Numbered from the stretch's first letter, positions 23,290 through 32,536 are shown. The stretch: DNA of 64,000 nt from Mesorhizobium sp. 131-2-1 (GCF_016756535.1 NZ_AP023247.1:3348501-3412500), one strand, 5' to 3'. Translations and numbers: made by a program. Notes: generated by a model not told the origin, from the sequence alone.

Positions 23290-23937
23290 TCAGAACTTGT
23301 AGCGCAGGTTCACCCCCACCGTGTGGAGCTTGACGTCCTGATCACGGTCGTCCGGGATATCGAAGTGTTCCGAACCGAAGTCATAGTAGCGGTATTGGGC
23401 GCCAACCACGAACTTGTCCGTCAGCGCGTAGTCGACGCCGGCGCCGAGCGTCCAGCCGACGTCCGTGCGCGTGTCGGCACCGCTGTCGCGTGACGCTTCG
23501 ATGCCGGCAAAGGCGACACCGCCAATGCCGTAGACCAGCACGCGATCCATGGCGTAGCCGGCGAGCGCGTCGACGGAGCCAAACCATTTCACGTCGGCGC
23601 CGGCCGAGTCCCCGGCGCCCAGATCGGCGGCGCCGCCGATCGAGGAATAGTTGAGGTCGGCCTGCGCCCCGAGAACCGCCTGGTCGAACTGCCAGAGGCC
23701 GGCGACGTGGCCGCCGATGAACCCGCCATCGAGATCGGGCGAGGCGGAAAATGGCGCGCCACCGGTCGAGCTCATGTCGGAGCGGCCCCAGCCGTAGCCG
23801 CCCTGCAGGCCGGCATAGTAGCCGGTCCAGTCGAAGCCGGGCGCGGTCATCGGCAGTTCGGCGATGGAATCGGCGGCGCTGGCAGGCGCTGCCAGCGCGA
23901 TCAGGAAACCGGCACTTGCGATCGTCAGGCGGCGCAT
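23290..23937 (-). CDS. outer-membrane beta-barrel protein (Omp25/RopB-like)
   Basis: 215 residues. A signal peptide (MRRLTIASAGFLIALAAPASA) is followed by the 8-strand barrel pattern: FDWTGYYAGLQGGYGWGRSD, GFIGGHVAGLWQFDQAVLG, VDALAGYAMDRVLVYGIGG, VGWTLGAGVDYALTDKFVVG, YRYYDFGSE, and the final HTVGVNLRYKF with the C-terminal Phe needed for insertion. This family is plentiful in rhizobia and Brucella. The start at 23937 is the only one that gives a signal peptide. An AraC remnant touches its stop. Confidence 0.9.
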   Translation of the reverse strand: MRRLTIASAGFLIALAAPASAADSIAELPMTAPGFDWTGYYAGLQGGYGWGRSDMSSTGGAPFSASPDLDGGFIGGHVAGLWQFDQAVLGAQADLNYSSIGGAADLGAGDSAGADVKWFGSVDALAGYAMDRVLVYGIGGVAFAGIEASRDSGADTRTDVGWTLGAGVDYALTDKFVVGAQYRYYDFGSEHFDIPDDRDQDVKLHTVGVNLRYKF

Positions 23938-24126
23938 CAGGCTCCCGAACGTCGATTTCGAAACAGTGCTTCCGCCTGAGCCTAACCCGATTTGCTGCAA
24001 AACGTAACCAAGTTTCCGTTGGTTGCGTAAACGACCATTACTTGTCCCGCCCGGAACGGTCGCCAAACCCGCATTGCGATGCGGACTTCGCCATGCAAGA
24101 TCGGCCATCGTCATGGAGGAATGCCG

Positions 24127-24504
24127 ATGCGCGCGTCGTGTCGTCTGGTGGTCTGTCTCGCGATGCTCCTGCTTGCCTGCGGGCTGGCCGCGGCGCAGCC
24201 GCTGGCGCTTGCCGTCGCGGCGGCGACGGTGGTGCGTGACCCGGCACCCGGACAGGACGCCCTCGACCTCAAACTGACGCCGGACAGCGCGAAGGCTTTC
24301 GCGGCCTTCACTGTGGCCAATGTCGGCAGGACCATCGATCTCAGCGTCGACGGCGCCGTCGTGATGTCGCCGAGGCTGCTGGAACCGATCCTCGGGGGCG
24401 AGATCATGGTCGGCGGCAGATTCTCGCGTAACGAACTCCGACGCCTCGCGGAACGGATATCGTCGGGAAGCGGGAAAGTGACGGTCGACGCCAGGGCCGA
24501 GTAA
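24127..24504 (+). CDS. exported protein with a SecD-like (P1 head) domain
   Basis: 125 residues. A signal peptide or anchor (MRASCRLVVCLAMLLLACGLAAA) is followed by a domain like the P1 head of SecD: LDLKLTPDSAKAFAAFTVAN, GRTIDLSVDGAVVMSPRLLEP, ILGGEIMVGGRFSRNELRRLAE. No transmembrane segments of the translocase itself follow, so it is not SecD. GGAGG sits at good distance from the ATG at 24127, better than for the ATG at 24121. Function unknown; it may act in the periplasm. Confidence 0.7.
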   Translation: MRASCRLVVCLAMLLLACGLAAAQPLALAVAAATVVRDPAPGQDALDLKLTPDSAKAFAAFTVANVGRTIDLSVDGAVVMSPRLLEPILGGEIMVGGRFSRNELRRLAERISSGSGKVTVDARAE

Positions 24505-24579
24505 CAATCTAGCGATCCACAGTTCGTCGCTGGTCAAGACACCGCCGGCTTGGCACAGTCGGGCAAACAGGAGTCTGTC

Positions 24580-26397
24580 ATGGCCAAGAAGCCGTCCGCC
24601 AATGCGACGAAACCCAAACCCTGGACCGAGACGGCGACGCTTCTGGTCGATGTCGCCATGGGCCGCAAGCCGGCCGACCTCGTCATCCGCAACGGCCGCT
24701 GGGTGAATGTCCATTCCGGCGAGATCATCGCCGGCACCGACATCGCCATCGCCGGCGGGCGCTTCGCCTATTGCGGGCCGAATGCCGGCCACGCCATCGG
24801 GCAGGGCACCAAGGTGGTCGATGCCGGCGGGCGCTATCTGGTGCCCGGCCTTTGCGACGCGCACATGCATGTCGAGAGCGGCATGGTGACGGTCACCGAG
24901 TTCTGCCGCGCCGTGATCCCGCACGGCACCACCTCGATGTTCATCGACCCGCACGAGATTGCCAATGTGCTTGGCCTTGCCGGCGTGCGGCTGATGCATG
25001 ACGAGGCGGTCGCCATGCCGATCAACGTGCATGTGCAGATGCCGTCCTGCGTGCCTTCGGCGCCGGGGCTGGAACATGCCGGCGCCGAGCTGACGGTCGC
25101 CGATGTCGCCGAGGCGATGGGCTGGGAGAACATCATCGGGCTCGGCGAAGTGATGAACTTTCCCGGCGTCGCCGCCAACGACCCGGTGATGTCGGGCGAG
25201 ATCGCCGCCACTGTGAAGGCTGGCAAGACGGTCGGCGGGCACTATGCCTCGCGTGACCTCGGCCTGCCGTTCCACGGTTATGTCGCCGGCGGTCCGGAGG
25301 ACGACCATGAAGGGACGCGCGCCGAGGACGCGATCGCGCGGGTGCGCCAGGGCATGAAGGCGATGCTGAGGCTCGGCTCTGCCTGGTACGACGTCGCCTC
25401 GCAGATCAAGGCGGTAACGGAAAGCGGGCTCGATCCGCGCAATTTCATCCTGTGCACTGACGACAGCCATTCCGGCACGTTGGTGCATGAGGGCCATATG
25501 GACCGGGTGGTCCGGCACGCCATCAGCCAAGGCCTGAAGCCGATCACGGCGATCCAGATGGCGACGCTCAACACCGCCCAGCATTTCAGGCTGGAGCGTG
25601 AGATCGGCTCGATCGCGCCGGGGCGGCTTGCCGATCTGCTGATCGTCTCGGATCTGGCGGCGATGACCATCGACGAGGTCTATGCGCGTGGCGTCAGGCT
25701 GGCCAAGGGTGGCAAGCTCGATATCGACATTCCGGCCTATGACTATCCGAAGACGGCCAAGAACACGGTCAAGCTCGGCAAGAAGCTCAAGGCGGCGAAT
25801 TTCGACGTGGCGGCGCCGAAGGGCGCCAATGAAGTGCGGGTGCGCGTCATCGGCGTGATCGAAAACCAGGCGCCGACGCGGGCGCTGGAGGCCGATCTGC
25901 CTGTCGAGGACGGGCTGGTGGCCATGGACCGGCGCAACGATGTCTGCCAGATCGCGTTGGTCGAGCGCCACAGGGGCACGGGCGGCGTCACCAACGCCTT
26001 CGTCTCCGGCTTCGGCTACATGCAGGACTGCGCGATGGCCTCCAGTGTCGCGCATGACGCGCATCACATCATCGTCGTCGGCACCAACAAGCAGGACATG
26101 GCGCTGGCCGTCAACCGGCTGGGCGAGGTCGGCGGCGGCGTCGTGCTCTACTCCAAGGGCAAGGAGCTGGCGCTGGTCGAAATGCCGATCGCCGGGCTGA
26201 TGTCGGACGAACGCGCCGAGATCGTCGCTGCCAAGGCGGAGAAGCTCACCGAAGCGATGCGCAAGATGGGCTGTTCGCTCAACAACGCCTACATGCAGCA
26301 CTCGCTGCTGGCGCTGGTGGTCATTCCGGAACTCAGGATCTCTGATGTCGGTCTGATCGACGTGACGACGTTCCAGAAGGTCGATCTCTTCGTGTGA
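24580..26397 (+). CDS. ade: adenine deaminase
   Basis: 605 residues, an amidohydrolase that converts adenine to hypoxanthine and ammonia in purine salvage. Metal-binding and catalytic segments are present: GLCDAHMHVESG, FIDPHEIANVLG, GLGEVMNFPG, VGGHYASRDLG and LCTDDSHSGTL. The C-terminal region (GFGYMQDCAMASSVAHDAHHIIVVG) matches the second adenine-deaminase domain. Length and order agree with the bacterial family. The frame is open from 24550, but the ATG at 24580 follows AGGAG and is the likely start. Confidence 0.92.
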   Translation: MAKKPSANATKPKPWTETATLLVDVAMGRKPADLVIRNGRWVNVHSGEIIAGTDIAIAGGRFAYCGPNAGHAIGQGTKVVDAGGRYLVPGLCDAHMHVESGMVTVTEFCRAVIPHGTTSMFIDPHEIANVLGLAGVRLMHDEAVAMPINVHVQMPSCVPSAPGLEHAGAELTVADVAEAMGWENIIGLGEVMNFPGVAANDPVMSGEIAATVKAGKTVGGHYASRDLGLPFHGYVAGGPEDDHEGTRAEDAIARVRQGMKAMLRLGSAWYDVASQIKAVTESGLDPRNFILCTDDSHSGTLVHEGHMDRVVRHAISQGLKPITAIQMATLNTAQHFRLEREIGSIAPGRLADLLIVSDLAAMTIDEVYARGVRLAKGGKLDIDIPAYDYPKTAKNTVKLGKKLKAANFDVAAPKGANEVRVRVIGVIENQAPTRALEADLPVEDGLVAMDRRNDVCQIALVERHRGTGGVTNAFVSGFGYMQDCAMASSVAHDAHHIIVVGTNKQDMALAVNRLGEVGGGVVLYSKGKELALVEMPIAGLMSDERAEIVAAKAEKLTEAMRKMGCSLNNAYMQHSLLALVVIPELRISDVGLIDVTTFQKVDLFV

Positions 26398-26415
26398 GCG
26401 CGTCGCCGCTCGCTG

Positions 26416-27576
26416 TCATTCACCGCCGGTGGCGATGGTCAGCACCTTGAACGGCGTGGTGATGACGATTTCGGCGACCGATCCCACAGCCTTGCCGATA
26501 CCTTGGCCAATATTGTCAAACTCGGCCGAGTTGGGTTCGTTCGATCGCAGGGCAGCTGGTGTGCGTAGCCGGTCGCCGAGCAACTGCACCAGGATTGGAT
26601 TGTCGGCGAACTTGGCATGGTTCAGGCGGTCACCGCCCTTGGTGTTGGTCAGATCCGCCACGACCACGCCATAGCTGGCAAGGTCGGCGGCGTTGCCGTA
26701 GTCGCCGACGCGCGGCTTGTCGCCGGAGATCAGGGAAGACAGCTTCAGCGCCCGATCATCGCCCGAGAGCAGGATGGCGAAGGGCTTGTCGGGCTTGCCG
26801 TAGCGGATCATCTGTTTCTTGAACACGTCGACATCGATGTCGGGCGAGGCCAGGATGACGTAGCCAAGCTTGCCGCCCAGATCGCGGTCGCCGGTGATGG
26901 CGAGTTGGCGCAGGGCCTCCATCGTCAGCCAGGTTCCCATCGAATGGGCGATGATGTCGATGCTCTTCACTCGCGTCTTGGCAAGCATCCTCAGTGTCGC
27001 CTCGAGGTCGTCGCGCGCTGCGGTCGAGCTGTCCTTGTCATAGATGTAGCCGGAAGTCTTGCCGCTCGACGCCCACGAGAACAACACCGGCGTGCCCGGA
27101 TATTTCGTGTCGTGGGCAATCTGCGTCAACCGGTAGACGCCGTCGTCGAAACCGTTGTTGAAGCCGTGCACGAACACGAGGGCGCGGTCGCCACTTATGG
27201 CGATGTTGGCGCCGACCGCCTTGGCGAATTGCGGCGCCCCCTCGTAGTGGACGACTTCCGTGGCGGTGAACTGCTTGGCCGGGTTGCTGTCGGCCGAACC
27301 CCTGGCGCGCTCGATGGCGCCCGGCTGGTGGACCTTGGGAACGGTGACGTCGACGCGGGCGTAGCCGGTGGTCAGCGATCGATCGCCGTCGAACACCTGC
27401 CTTGGATCTTTCGTCGCCTTCTGGCGGGTGGTGGCGACGAAGATCTCGTGCGTCGCGGCAATGTCGGAGGCCGGCACGGTGACCGTCGTCTTGTTGAGCA
27501 AGTCATGCGTGTTCCGACCGGCGCAGCCCGCTACGAGCAGCGCCAAGGCAGCGACGAGAATAGTGTTCGAACGCAC
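26416..27576 (-). CDS. lipoprotein alpha/beta hydrolase (DUF900), paralogue 1
   Basis: 386 residues. The GTG start at 27576 gives an 18-residue signal ending in LVAGC, a lipobox, so it should be a lipoprotein. The alpha/beta hydrolase core shows ALVFVHGFNNGFDDGVYR, LFSWASSGK and the nucleophile elbow AHSMGTW. This is the DUF900 esterase type. About 70% of the core is shared with the gene at 27708, which lies in the same direction 130 bp upstream, so the two arose by tandem duplication. The substrate is unknown. Confidence 0.82.
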   Translation of the reverse strand: MRSNTILVAALALLVAGCAGRNTHDLLNKTTVTVPASDIAATHEIFVATTRQKATKDPRQVFDGDRSLTTGYARVDVTVPKVHQPGAIERARGSADSNPAKQFTATEVVHYEGAPQFAKAVGANIAISGDRALVFVHGFNNGFDDGVYRLTQIAHDTKYPGTPVLFSWASSGKTSGYIYDKDSSTAARDDLEATLRMLAKTRVKSIDIIAHSMGTWLTMEALRQLAITGDRDLGGKLGYVILASPDIDVDVFKKQMIRYGKPDKPFAILLSGDDRALKLSSLISGDKPRVGDYGNAADLASYGVVVADLTNTKGGDRLNHAKFADNPILVQLLGDRLRTPAALRSNEPNSAEFDNIGQGIGKAVGSVAEIVITTPFKVLTIATGGE

Positions 27577-27707
27577 AATCACGCGGCTCTCGCGAAGCAC
27601 GACGTCGATCACGCGACGTCATTTGATATTCGATAAGGCCACGGCACGGCCCGGTCCAGTTCAAAATTGACCGATGTCGGGGCAATCCTGACCGGACGGC
27701 CCCACAT

Positions 27708-28781
27708 TCACTGCCCGAGCTGGCTGATGCGGTCGGTTACCGTCTGGTCGCTGGCGAAGCCGTCATCCTCGCGCAGCCGCTGGCCGATCATCTTCACCAG
27801 CACCGGATTGTCGGCGAACTTGGTGTGGTTGAAGCTGTCCGATCCCTTTGCACTGGAGAGGTCGACGACCGTCACGCCATAGGTGGCAAGGTCGGCCGCG
27901 TCCTTGTAGTCGCCGACGCGTGGGCGCGAGCCGGCGATCAGGCCGGAAAGCCGCAGCGCGCGGTCGTCGTCGGACAGGAGCAGGATGAAGGGCTTGTCCG
28001 GCTTGCCGTAGCGGCGCATCTGGCTCTTGAAGACATCGACGTCGATGTCGGGCGAGGCCAGCACCACGTCGCCGAGCTTGCCGCCGAGGTCGCGGTCGCC
28101 GGTGATGGCGAGCTGGCGCAGCGTTTCCATGGTCACCCAGGTCCCCATCGAATGGGCGACGATGTCGATGCGCCGCGCGCCGGTCTGTGCGAGCATGCGT
28201 AGCGTCACCTCCAGCTGGTCGCGGGCGGCGCTGGCGCTTTCCTTGTCATAGACATAGTCGGTGGTCTTGGCGCCCGAGGCCCAGGAGAACAGCACAGGCG
28301 TGCCCGGATAGCCGGAATCGTGGACGATCTGCGTCAGGCGGTAGACCGCGTCGTCGAAGCCGGTGTTGTAGCCGTGGACGAAGACCATGACACGGCCGCC
28401 GCGCGCGGCAATGTCGGCGTTGAGCGCGCTGGCGAATTTGGGCTGCGTGTCGTAGCCGACCAGCTCGGAGGCCATGAAATATTTGGTGGGATCATCCGAC
28501 TTGCCGCGCGAGCGCCGTTCGATCTGGCCGGTCTCGTGGACCGGCGGGACCGTGACGTTGACGCGGGCATAGTTCAGCGTCGCCGAGCGCTCGCCGTCGA
28601 AGACCTTGTTCGGATCGTCGGAGCGCTTGCGCGTCGTGGCGATGAAGATCGAGTGGTTGCCGGCGATTTCCGTCACCGGCGTCGCCATGACGGCGCTGCC
28701 GAGGATCTCCTCGGTTTTGCGGCCGCCGCAGCCGGCCACCAGCAATGCAAGCGCAAGAATGCAAATCGTCTTCAAAGGCAC
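27708..28781 (-). CDS. lipoprotein alpha/beta hydrolase (DUF900), paralogue 2
   Basis: 357 residues. GTG start with GGAAG ahead; the 18-residue signal again ends in LVAGC, with the same spacing as its neighbour. VMVFVHGYNTGFDDAVYR, LFSWASGAK and AHSMGTWVTME mark the hydrolase core. Long runs are the same in both copies (for example RQLAITGDRDLGGKLG), while the C-terminus is shorter here. An ATG at 28814 with GGAGGG close by would add eleven residues but spoil the signal peptide. Confidence 0.82.
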   Translation of the reverse strand: MPLKTICILALALLVAGCGGRKTEEILGSAVMATPVTEIAGNHSIFIATTRKRSDDPNKVFDGERSATLNYARVNVTVPPVHETGQIERRSRGKSDDPTKYFMASELVGYDTQPKFASALNADIAARGGRVMVFVHGYNTGFDDAVYRLTQIVHDSGYPGTPVLFSWASGAKTTDYVYDKESASAARDQLEVTLRMLAQTGARRIDIVAHSMGTWVTMETLRQLAITGDRDLGGKLGDVVLASPDIDVDVFKSQMRRYGKPDKPFILLLSDDDRALRLSGLIAGSRPRVGDYKDAADLATYGVTVVDLSSAKGSDSFNHTKFADNPVLVKMIGQRLREDDGFASDQTVTDRISQLGQ

Positions 28782-28883
28782 GTCAAAACTTCCAATCAGG
28801 CCCCAAAAGGCCATCCACCCTCCGCGACATCTCCCGGACAGCCGAAGTGCGGCGGAAGTAAGTCGTGTCCAGCCGAAATGTGA

Positions 28884-30287
28884 TCAGCGCCCGGCGACGG
28901 CCATCGCACTGTTGCGCGAAAGCCAGAACGGCGGCAGGAAGGCGGGGATGTTGGAGAAGGGCAGCACCTCCGGCTTCAGCCGGATGCCGAGCACATCGCC
29001 CATGAAGGCGCGGCGCGCCTCGATGCGGCGCCATGCTTCGGGATAGCGCGCGGCGATCTCCTCGCGCAGCGGCGCGTCGGCGAGCGCGATGCCGTCCTCG
29101 ATGTTGGTGGTGAAATAGTCGGTGCCGGTCGCCGGGATGATGTCGACCTGCAGCGCCATCCCCGATTTCAGTTCGATGTCGGAACCGGAAAACACCGGCG
29201 AATGCATCCATTCGTCGATATGGATGAGATGGCCGGGATTGAGCGAGACGCCGAAGAACGGATCGCCGATGCGCTCATGCACCGCCTTCCACAGCGCGCC
29301 GCCGGCGACACCGATGCCGATGGTCTCGTACCAGTCGACGGCAGCGGAAAAATAAGGCGCCACCAGCCTTTCGATGTAATCGCTTATGCCTTGCGGCAGC
29401 TCGGCGGCGCTCTCGACCAGGAATCCGGCGCGGGCGTTGAGCGACCCCTGGATGCCATAGGCCATGGTGATCGGGTCGCCGCGCTTGATGACGTCGAGAC
29501 GGGGGCTGGGCAGCCCATAGGGCGCGCGCCTGCCTGCGGACAGCATCGGGTGGCAGCATTGCGGCAGGCCGTTGATGCCCATCAGCCGCGCCGCCTGCAG
29601 TTCGGTCATGCCGGGCTCGATGCCGTGGAGCACGTTGCGCAGGCCCTGCGAGGAGAAGGTCGCGGCGAATTCGAAGGCTGCAAGCTGATCGGCCTCGTTG
29701 ATCGCGCGCAGGCCGTCGGCAGGGTTCATCAGGAGATCGGCAGCATTCCGGACCGCGCCGTTGGCGCCGGCAAGCGCGCGCAACGTGTCGGCGATGAAGG
29801 AGGGCAGGTCGAGCGTCGCCTCGCCAAAGCCGGCATCGCCGGCGCCGAACGACTTCCAGCCTATGGCGCCGATCCGGTGGCCGGACCTCAGCCCGCAAGC
29901 GGTCAGGATGTCCGGCAGCGCGTCGGAACGGTCGCGCGGCTGCGCCGGCAGCGAAAAGGTCTGGTAGAGGACGCGTTCGTAGGGTCCGTGGCAGAGTTCG
30001 GCATAGCCCCAGCCCTCATTGCCGACCAGCAGTTTTGCTTCCCTGCCGGGAACGATGACCAGCAGCGTCTCCTCGAAACGGGGGTCGTAGCCTGAGAGAT
30101 AGGCGACGTTGGCGGCGTGCTCGCGGTCACCGTAGACGACGAAGGCATCAAGGCCGGCCTTCGCGCCCCGCGCCACCAAGGCTTCGATGCGCGCCTCGTA
30201 AGTGGCGCGTGGAATGAGCGGCATCACCGTCGGCTCGCCGAATTCGGGCAGCGATACGGTTTTCAGGGCAACCGACGCGACAGGCAT
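28884..30287 (-). CDS. M24-fold (Xaa-Pro peptidase-like) protein lacking clear metal ligands
   Basis: 467 residues, with the two-part layout of creatinase/prolidase proteins: an N-terminal domain (YEARIEALVARGAKAGLDAF, then AANVAYLSGYDPRFE) and a pitta-bread domain from about residue 200. Where active M24 enzymes have Asp-Asp, His, Glu and Glu ligands, this one reads ITMAYGIQGSLNARAG, NPGHLIHIDEW and GMALQVDIIP, so most are missing or moved. It is probably not a standard metallopeptidase. The ATG at 30287 gives a sensible start; the longer open frame upstream is antisense to ilvA. Confidence 0.78.
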   Translation of the reverse strand: MPVASVALKTVSLPEFGEPTVMPLIPRATYEARIEALVARGAKAGLDAFVVYGDREHAANVAYLSGYDPRFEETLLVIVPGREAKLLVGNEGWGYAELCHGPYERVLYQTFSLPAQPRDRSDALPDILTACGLRSGHRIGAIGWKSFGAGDAGFGEATLDLPSFIADTLRALAGANGAVRNAADLLMNPADGLRAINEADQLAAFEFAATFSSQGLRNVLHGIEPGMTELQAARLMGINGLPQCCHPMLSAGRRAPYGLPSPRLDVIKRGDPITMAYGIQGSLNARAGFLVESAAELPQGISDYIERLVAPYFSAAVDWYETIGIGVAGGALWKAVHERIGDPFFGVSLNPGHLIHIDEWMHSPVFSGSDIELKSGMALQVDIIPATGTDYFTTNIEDGIALADAPLREEIAARYPEAWRRIEARRAFMGDVLGIRLKPEVLPFSNIPAFLPPFWLSRNSAMAVAGR

Positions 30288-30425
30288 GAACAAACGCCTC
30301 CAAGTGCTTGCAAATACCGGGAATGCCCGTAGCGGGGCTGATGGCCGGCGGACAATGGCCTTGCGGGGCCGGATGTGCAATAGGCTTAGATCAACCTGCC
30401 CAGCGCGCTTTGGGACGATCTTGCC

Positions 30426-31682
30426 ATGAACAGTTTCTCTTCTCGCGTTGCCACCGCCGCCGCCGCCATTCGCCAGATCTTCCCGGAAACGCCGCTGCAG
30501 GAAAACGACTATCTGTCGAAGAAGACCGGCGCGCGGGTGCTCCTGAAACGCGAAGACCTGACGCCGGTGCGCTCCTACAAGATCCGCGGCGCCTTCAATT
30601 TCTTCCGCAAGACGCTTGCCGCCGGCAACAATGCCGAGCTGTTCGTCTGCGCCTCTGCCGGCAATCACGCGCAGGGCTTCGCCTTCGTCTGCCGCCATTT
30701 CGGCAAGAAGGGCGTGGTCTTCATGCCGGTGACCACGCCCCAGCAGAAGATCGACAAGACGCGGCTGTTCGGCGGCGACTTCGTCGAGATCAGGCTGATC
30801 GGCGATTTCTTCGACGATTGCTACCGCGCCGCCTTCGAATTCGTGGAAAGCGCCGGCGCGCATATGGTGCCGCCCTTCGACCACAAGGACATCATCGAAG
30901 GACAGGCGACCGTCGCCTATGAGATCGCGGACCAGATGCCTGGCGCGCGCATGCCCGACATTGTCATGCTGCCGGTCGGCGGCGGTGGGCTCGCCGCCGG
31001 CGTGACGCACTACTTCGCCGACCAGCACCGCGAGGCGCGTTTTGTCTTTTGCGAGCCGGCGGGCGCGCCGAGCCTCAGCGAGAGCCTCACCACCGGCAAG
31101 CGGATCAAGCTCTCCAAGGTCGACAATTTTGTCGACGGCGCGGCGGTGGCCGAGATCGGCCGCGAGCCGCTGCGGCATCTGAGAGAATTCCCCGCCGACG
31201 CGGTGCGCCTGATCCCGGAAAACAGGCTCTGCGCGACGATGATCGAGATGCTCAACGTCGAAGGCGTGGTGCTGGAGCCCGCCGGCGCGCTGGCCATCGA
31301 TGCGCTCAAGGATTTTTCGCGCAAGGAGATCAGGGGCAAGACCATTGTCGCGGTGGTTTCGGGTGGCAATTTTGACTTCGAGCGTCTGCCCGATGTGAAG
31401 GAGCGGGCGCTGCGCTTCGAGGGACTGAAGAAGTATTTCATCATCCGCTTTCCGCAGCGGCCCGGCGCCTTGCGCGACTTCCTCGAAATGCTGGGGCCGG
31501 ACGACGACATTGCCCGCTTCGAATATCTGAAGAAATCGGCGCGCAATTTCGGCTCGGTGCTGATCGGCATCGAGACCAAGGACCGGCGCAATTTCGATCT
31601 GCTGAAAGCGAATTTCGACGCCGAGGGCGTGCAGTACCAGGACATCACCGACAATGAGACGCTGGCCGGGTTCATCATATGA
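30426..31682 (+). CDS. ilvA: threonine dehydratase
   Basis: 418 residues. PLP enzyme that deaminates threonine to 2-oxobutyrate for isoleucine synthesis. The PLP lysine lies in SYKIRGAFNF, the substrate loop in SAGNHAQG and the phosphate-binding loop in VGGGGLAAG. The C-terminal ACT-like part is about 90 residues (KYFIIRFPQRPGALRDFLEM), giving the short, one-regulatory-domain form. Its stop overlaps the start of the next gene by four bases. The ATG directly follows a TTGCC and lacks a strong ribosome site. Confidence 0.92.
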   Translation: MNSFSSRVATAAAAIRQIFPETPLQENDYLSKKTGARVLLKREDLTPVRSYKIRGAFNFFRKTLAAGNNAELFVCASAGNHAQGFAFVCRHFGKKGVVFMPVTTPQQKIDKTRLFGGDFVEIRLIGDFFDDCYRAAFEFVESAGAHMVPPFDHKDIIEGQATVAYEIADQMPGARMPDIVMLPVGGGGLAAGVTHYFADQHREARFVFCEPAGAPSLSESLTTGKRIKLSKVDNFVDGAAVAEIGREPLRHLREFPADAVRLIPENRLCATMIEMLNVEGVVLEPAGALAIDALKDFSRKEIRGKTIVAVVSGGNFDFERLPDVKERALRFEGLKKYFIIRFPQRPGALRDFLEMLGPDDDIARFEYLKKSARNFGSVLIGIETKDRRNFDLLKANFDAEGVQYQDITDNETLAGFII

Positions 31683-32236
31683 GCGGGAAAGGGGCCGTCT
31701 TCGTCGCGCTGTTTTCCGGCATCAATGTCGGCGGCAACCGCATCGTCAAGATGGCGGAGCTGCGGAGCTTCTTCGAGGAACTCGGCTTTTCCGATGTGGC
31801 CAGCTATGTGCAGAGCGGCAACGTCGTGTTCCGGTCAGGAAGGGGCGACGCGGCCGGCTTGACGAAAAGGCTGGAGGCCGCCTTCGAGAAGCAATGGGGG
31901 TTCCATTCGCGCATCATGGTGCGCGATGCCGGCTGGTTCGAGCGGCTGGTGAAGGAAAATCCCTATCCGGAGGTCTCCGACGATCCGACCAGGCTGCACG
32001 CCTATGTGCTGGAGCGGGAGCCGACCGTCGAGGAGGTGGCGCGGCTTGCCGAAAAATGCGCCGGTCCGGAACGCTTCGAGGTCAAAGGCGACGTGCTTTA
32101 CCTGCATGCGCCGGACGGGCTCGGCAAATCGGTGTTCGCCAATCTCATTTCACGCACCCTGAAAGTGCCGGGCACCGCGCGCAACTGGCGTTCGGTGCTG
32201 GCGCTGCTCGAGATGGCGGACAAGGCGAGTGCTTGA
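31679..32236 (+). CDS. DUF1697 family protein
   Basis: 185 residues. The family pattern is clear: FVALFSGINVGGNRIVKMAELR, VASYVQSGNVVFRS and the closing GTARNWRSVLALLEMAD. Function unknown. Its ATG overlaps the ilvA stop, so it is translated with it. DUF1697 genes usually stand alone, so the coupling probably reflects genome compaction. Confidence 0.85.
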   Translation: MSGKGAVFVALFSGINVGGNRIVKMAELRSFFEELGFSDVASYVQSGNVVFRSGRGDAAGLTKRLEAAFEKQWGFHSRIMVRDAGWFERLVKENPYPEVSDDPTRLHAYVLEREPTVEEVARLAEKCAGPERFEVKGDVLYLHAPDGLGKSVFANLISRTLKVPGTARNWRSVLALLEMADKASA

Positions 32237-32245
32237 TGCCTCGGC

Positions 32246-32536
32246 TTAGGCGGCCTTCTGCCAGTCGAAGGCCAGTTCCTCGCGGAAGGCAAAGCGCTTG
32301 ATGTGGTCGGCGACGACCGTTTCCAGCCTTTCGAGCGAGGTCGCATCGTCGGCAGCCACGGCGATGTGCAGTGCCTTGGCGTCGGCCTCCAGAACCGTGC
32401 GTCCCAGCGACGTCAGGTCGATGGCGCCGTGGTTCGGGTCGAACTCGACCGGAAACTTGTGCGCCCAGTGCTTGCAGAGTTGCTGCAGGTAGCGGCTGGC
32501 ATGTTCGGTGGCGACATCGGCGCGGCTGGTCGGCAT
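32246..32536 (-). CDS. DUF2218 family protein
   Basis: 96 residues. MPTSRADVATEHASRYLQQLCKHW is followed by KFPVEFDPNHGAIDL, then LHIAVAADDATSLERLETVVADHIKRFAFREEL, which is the DUF2218 pattern. These proteins are often near metal or siderophore genes, but the neighbours here give no hint. Convergent with DUF1697, separated by nine bases. Confidence 0.82.
   Translation of the reverse strand: MPTSRADVATEHASRYLQQLCKHWAHKFPVEFDPNHGAIDLTSLGRTVLEADAKALHIAVAADDATSLERLETVVADHIKRFAFREELAFDWQKAA

Noticed and set aside
23290..26301. A 1003-codon open frame on the minus strand
   Set aside because: It runs antisense through adenine deaminase; only its last 215 codons (outer-membrane protein) are real. 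GC-rich genomes give long antisense frames.
28884..31178. Extension of the M24-fold gene to 764 codons
   Set aside because: The added part is antisense to ilvA and has no recognisable domain; the ATG at 30287 is sufficient.
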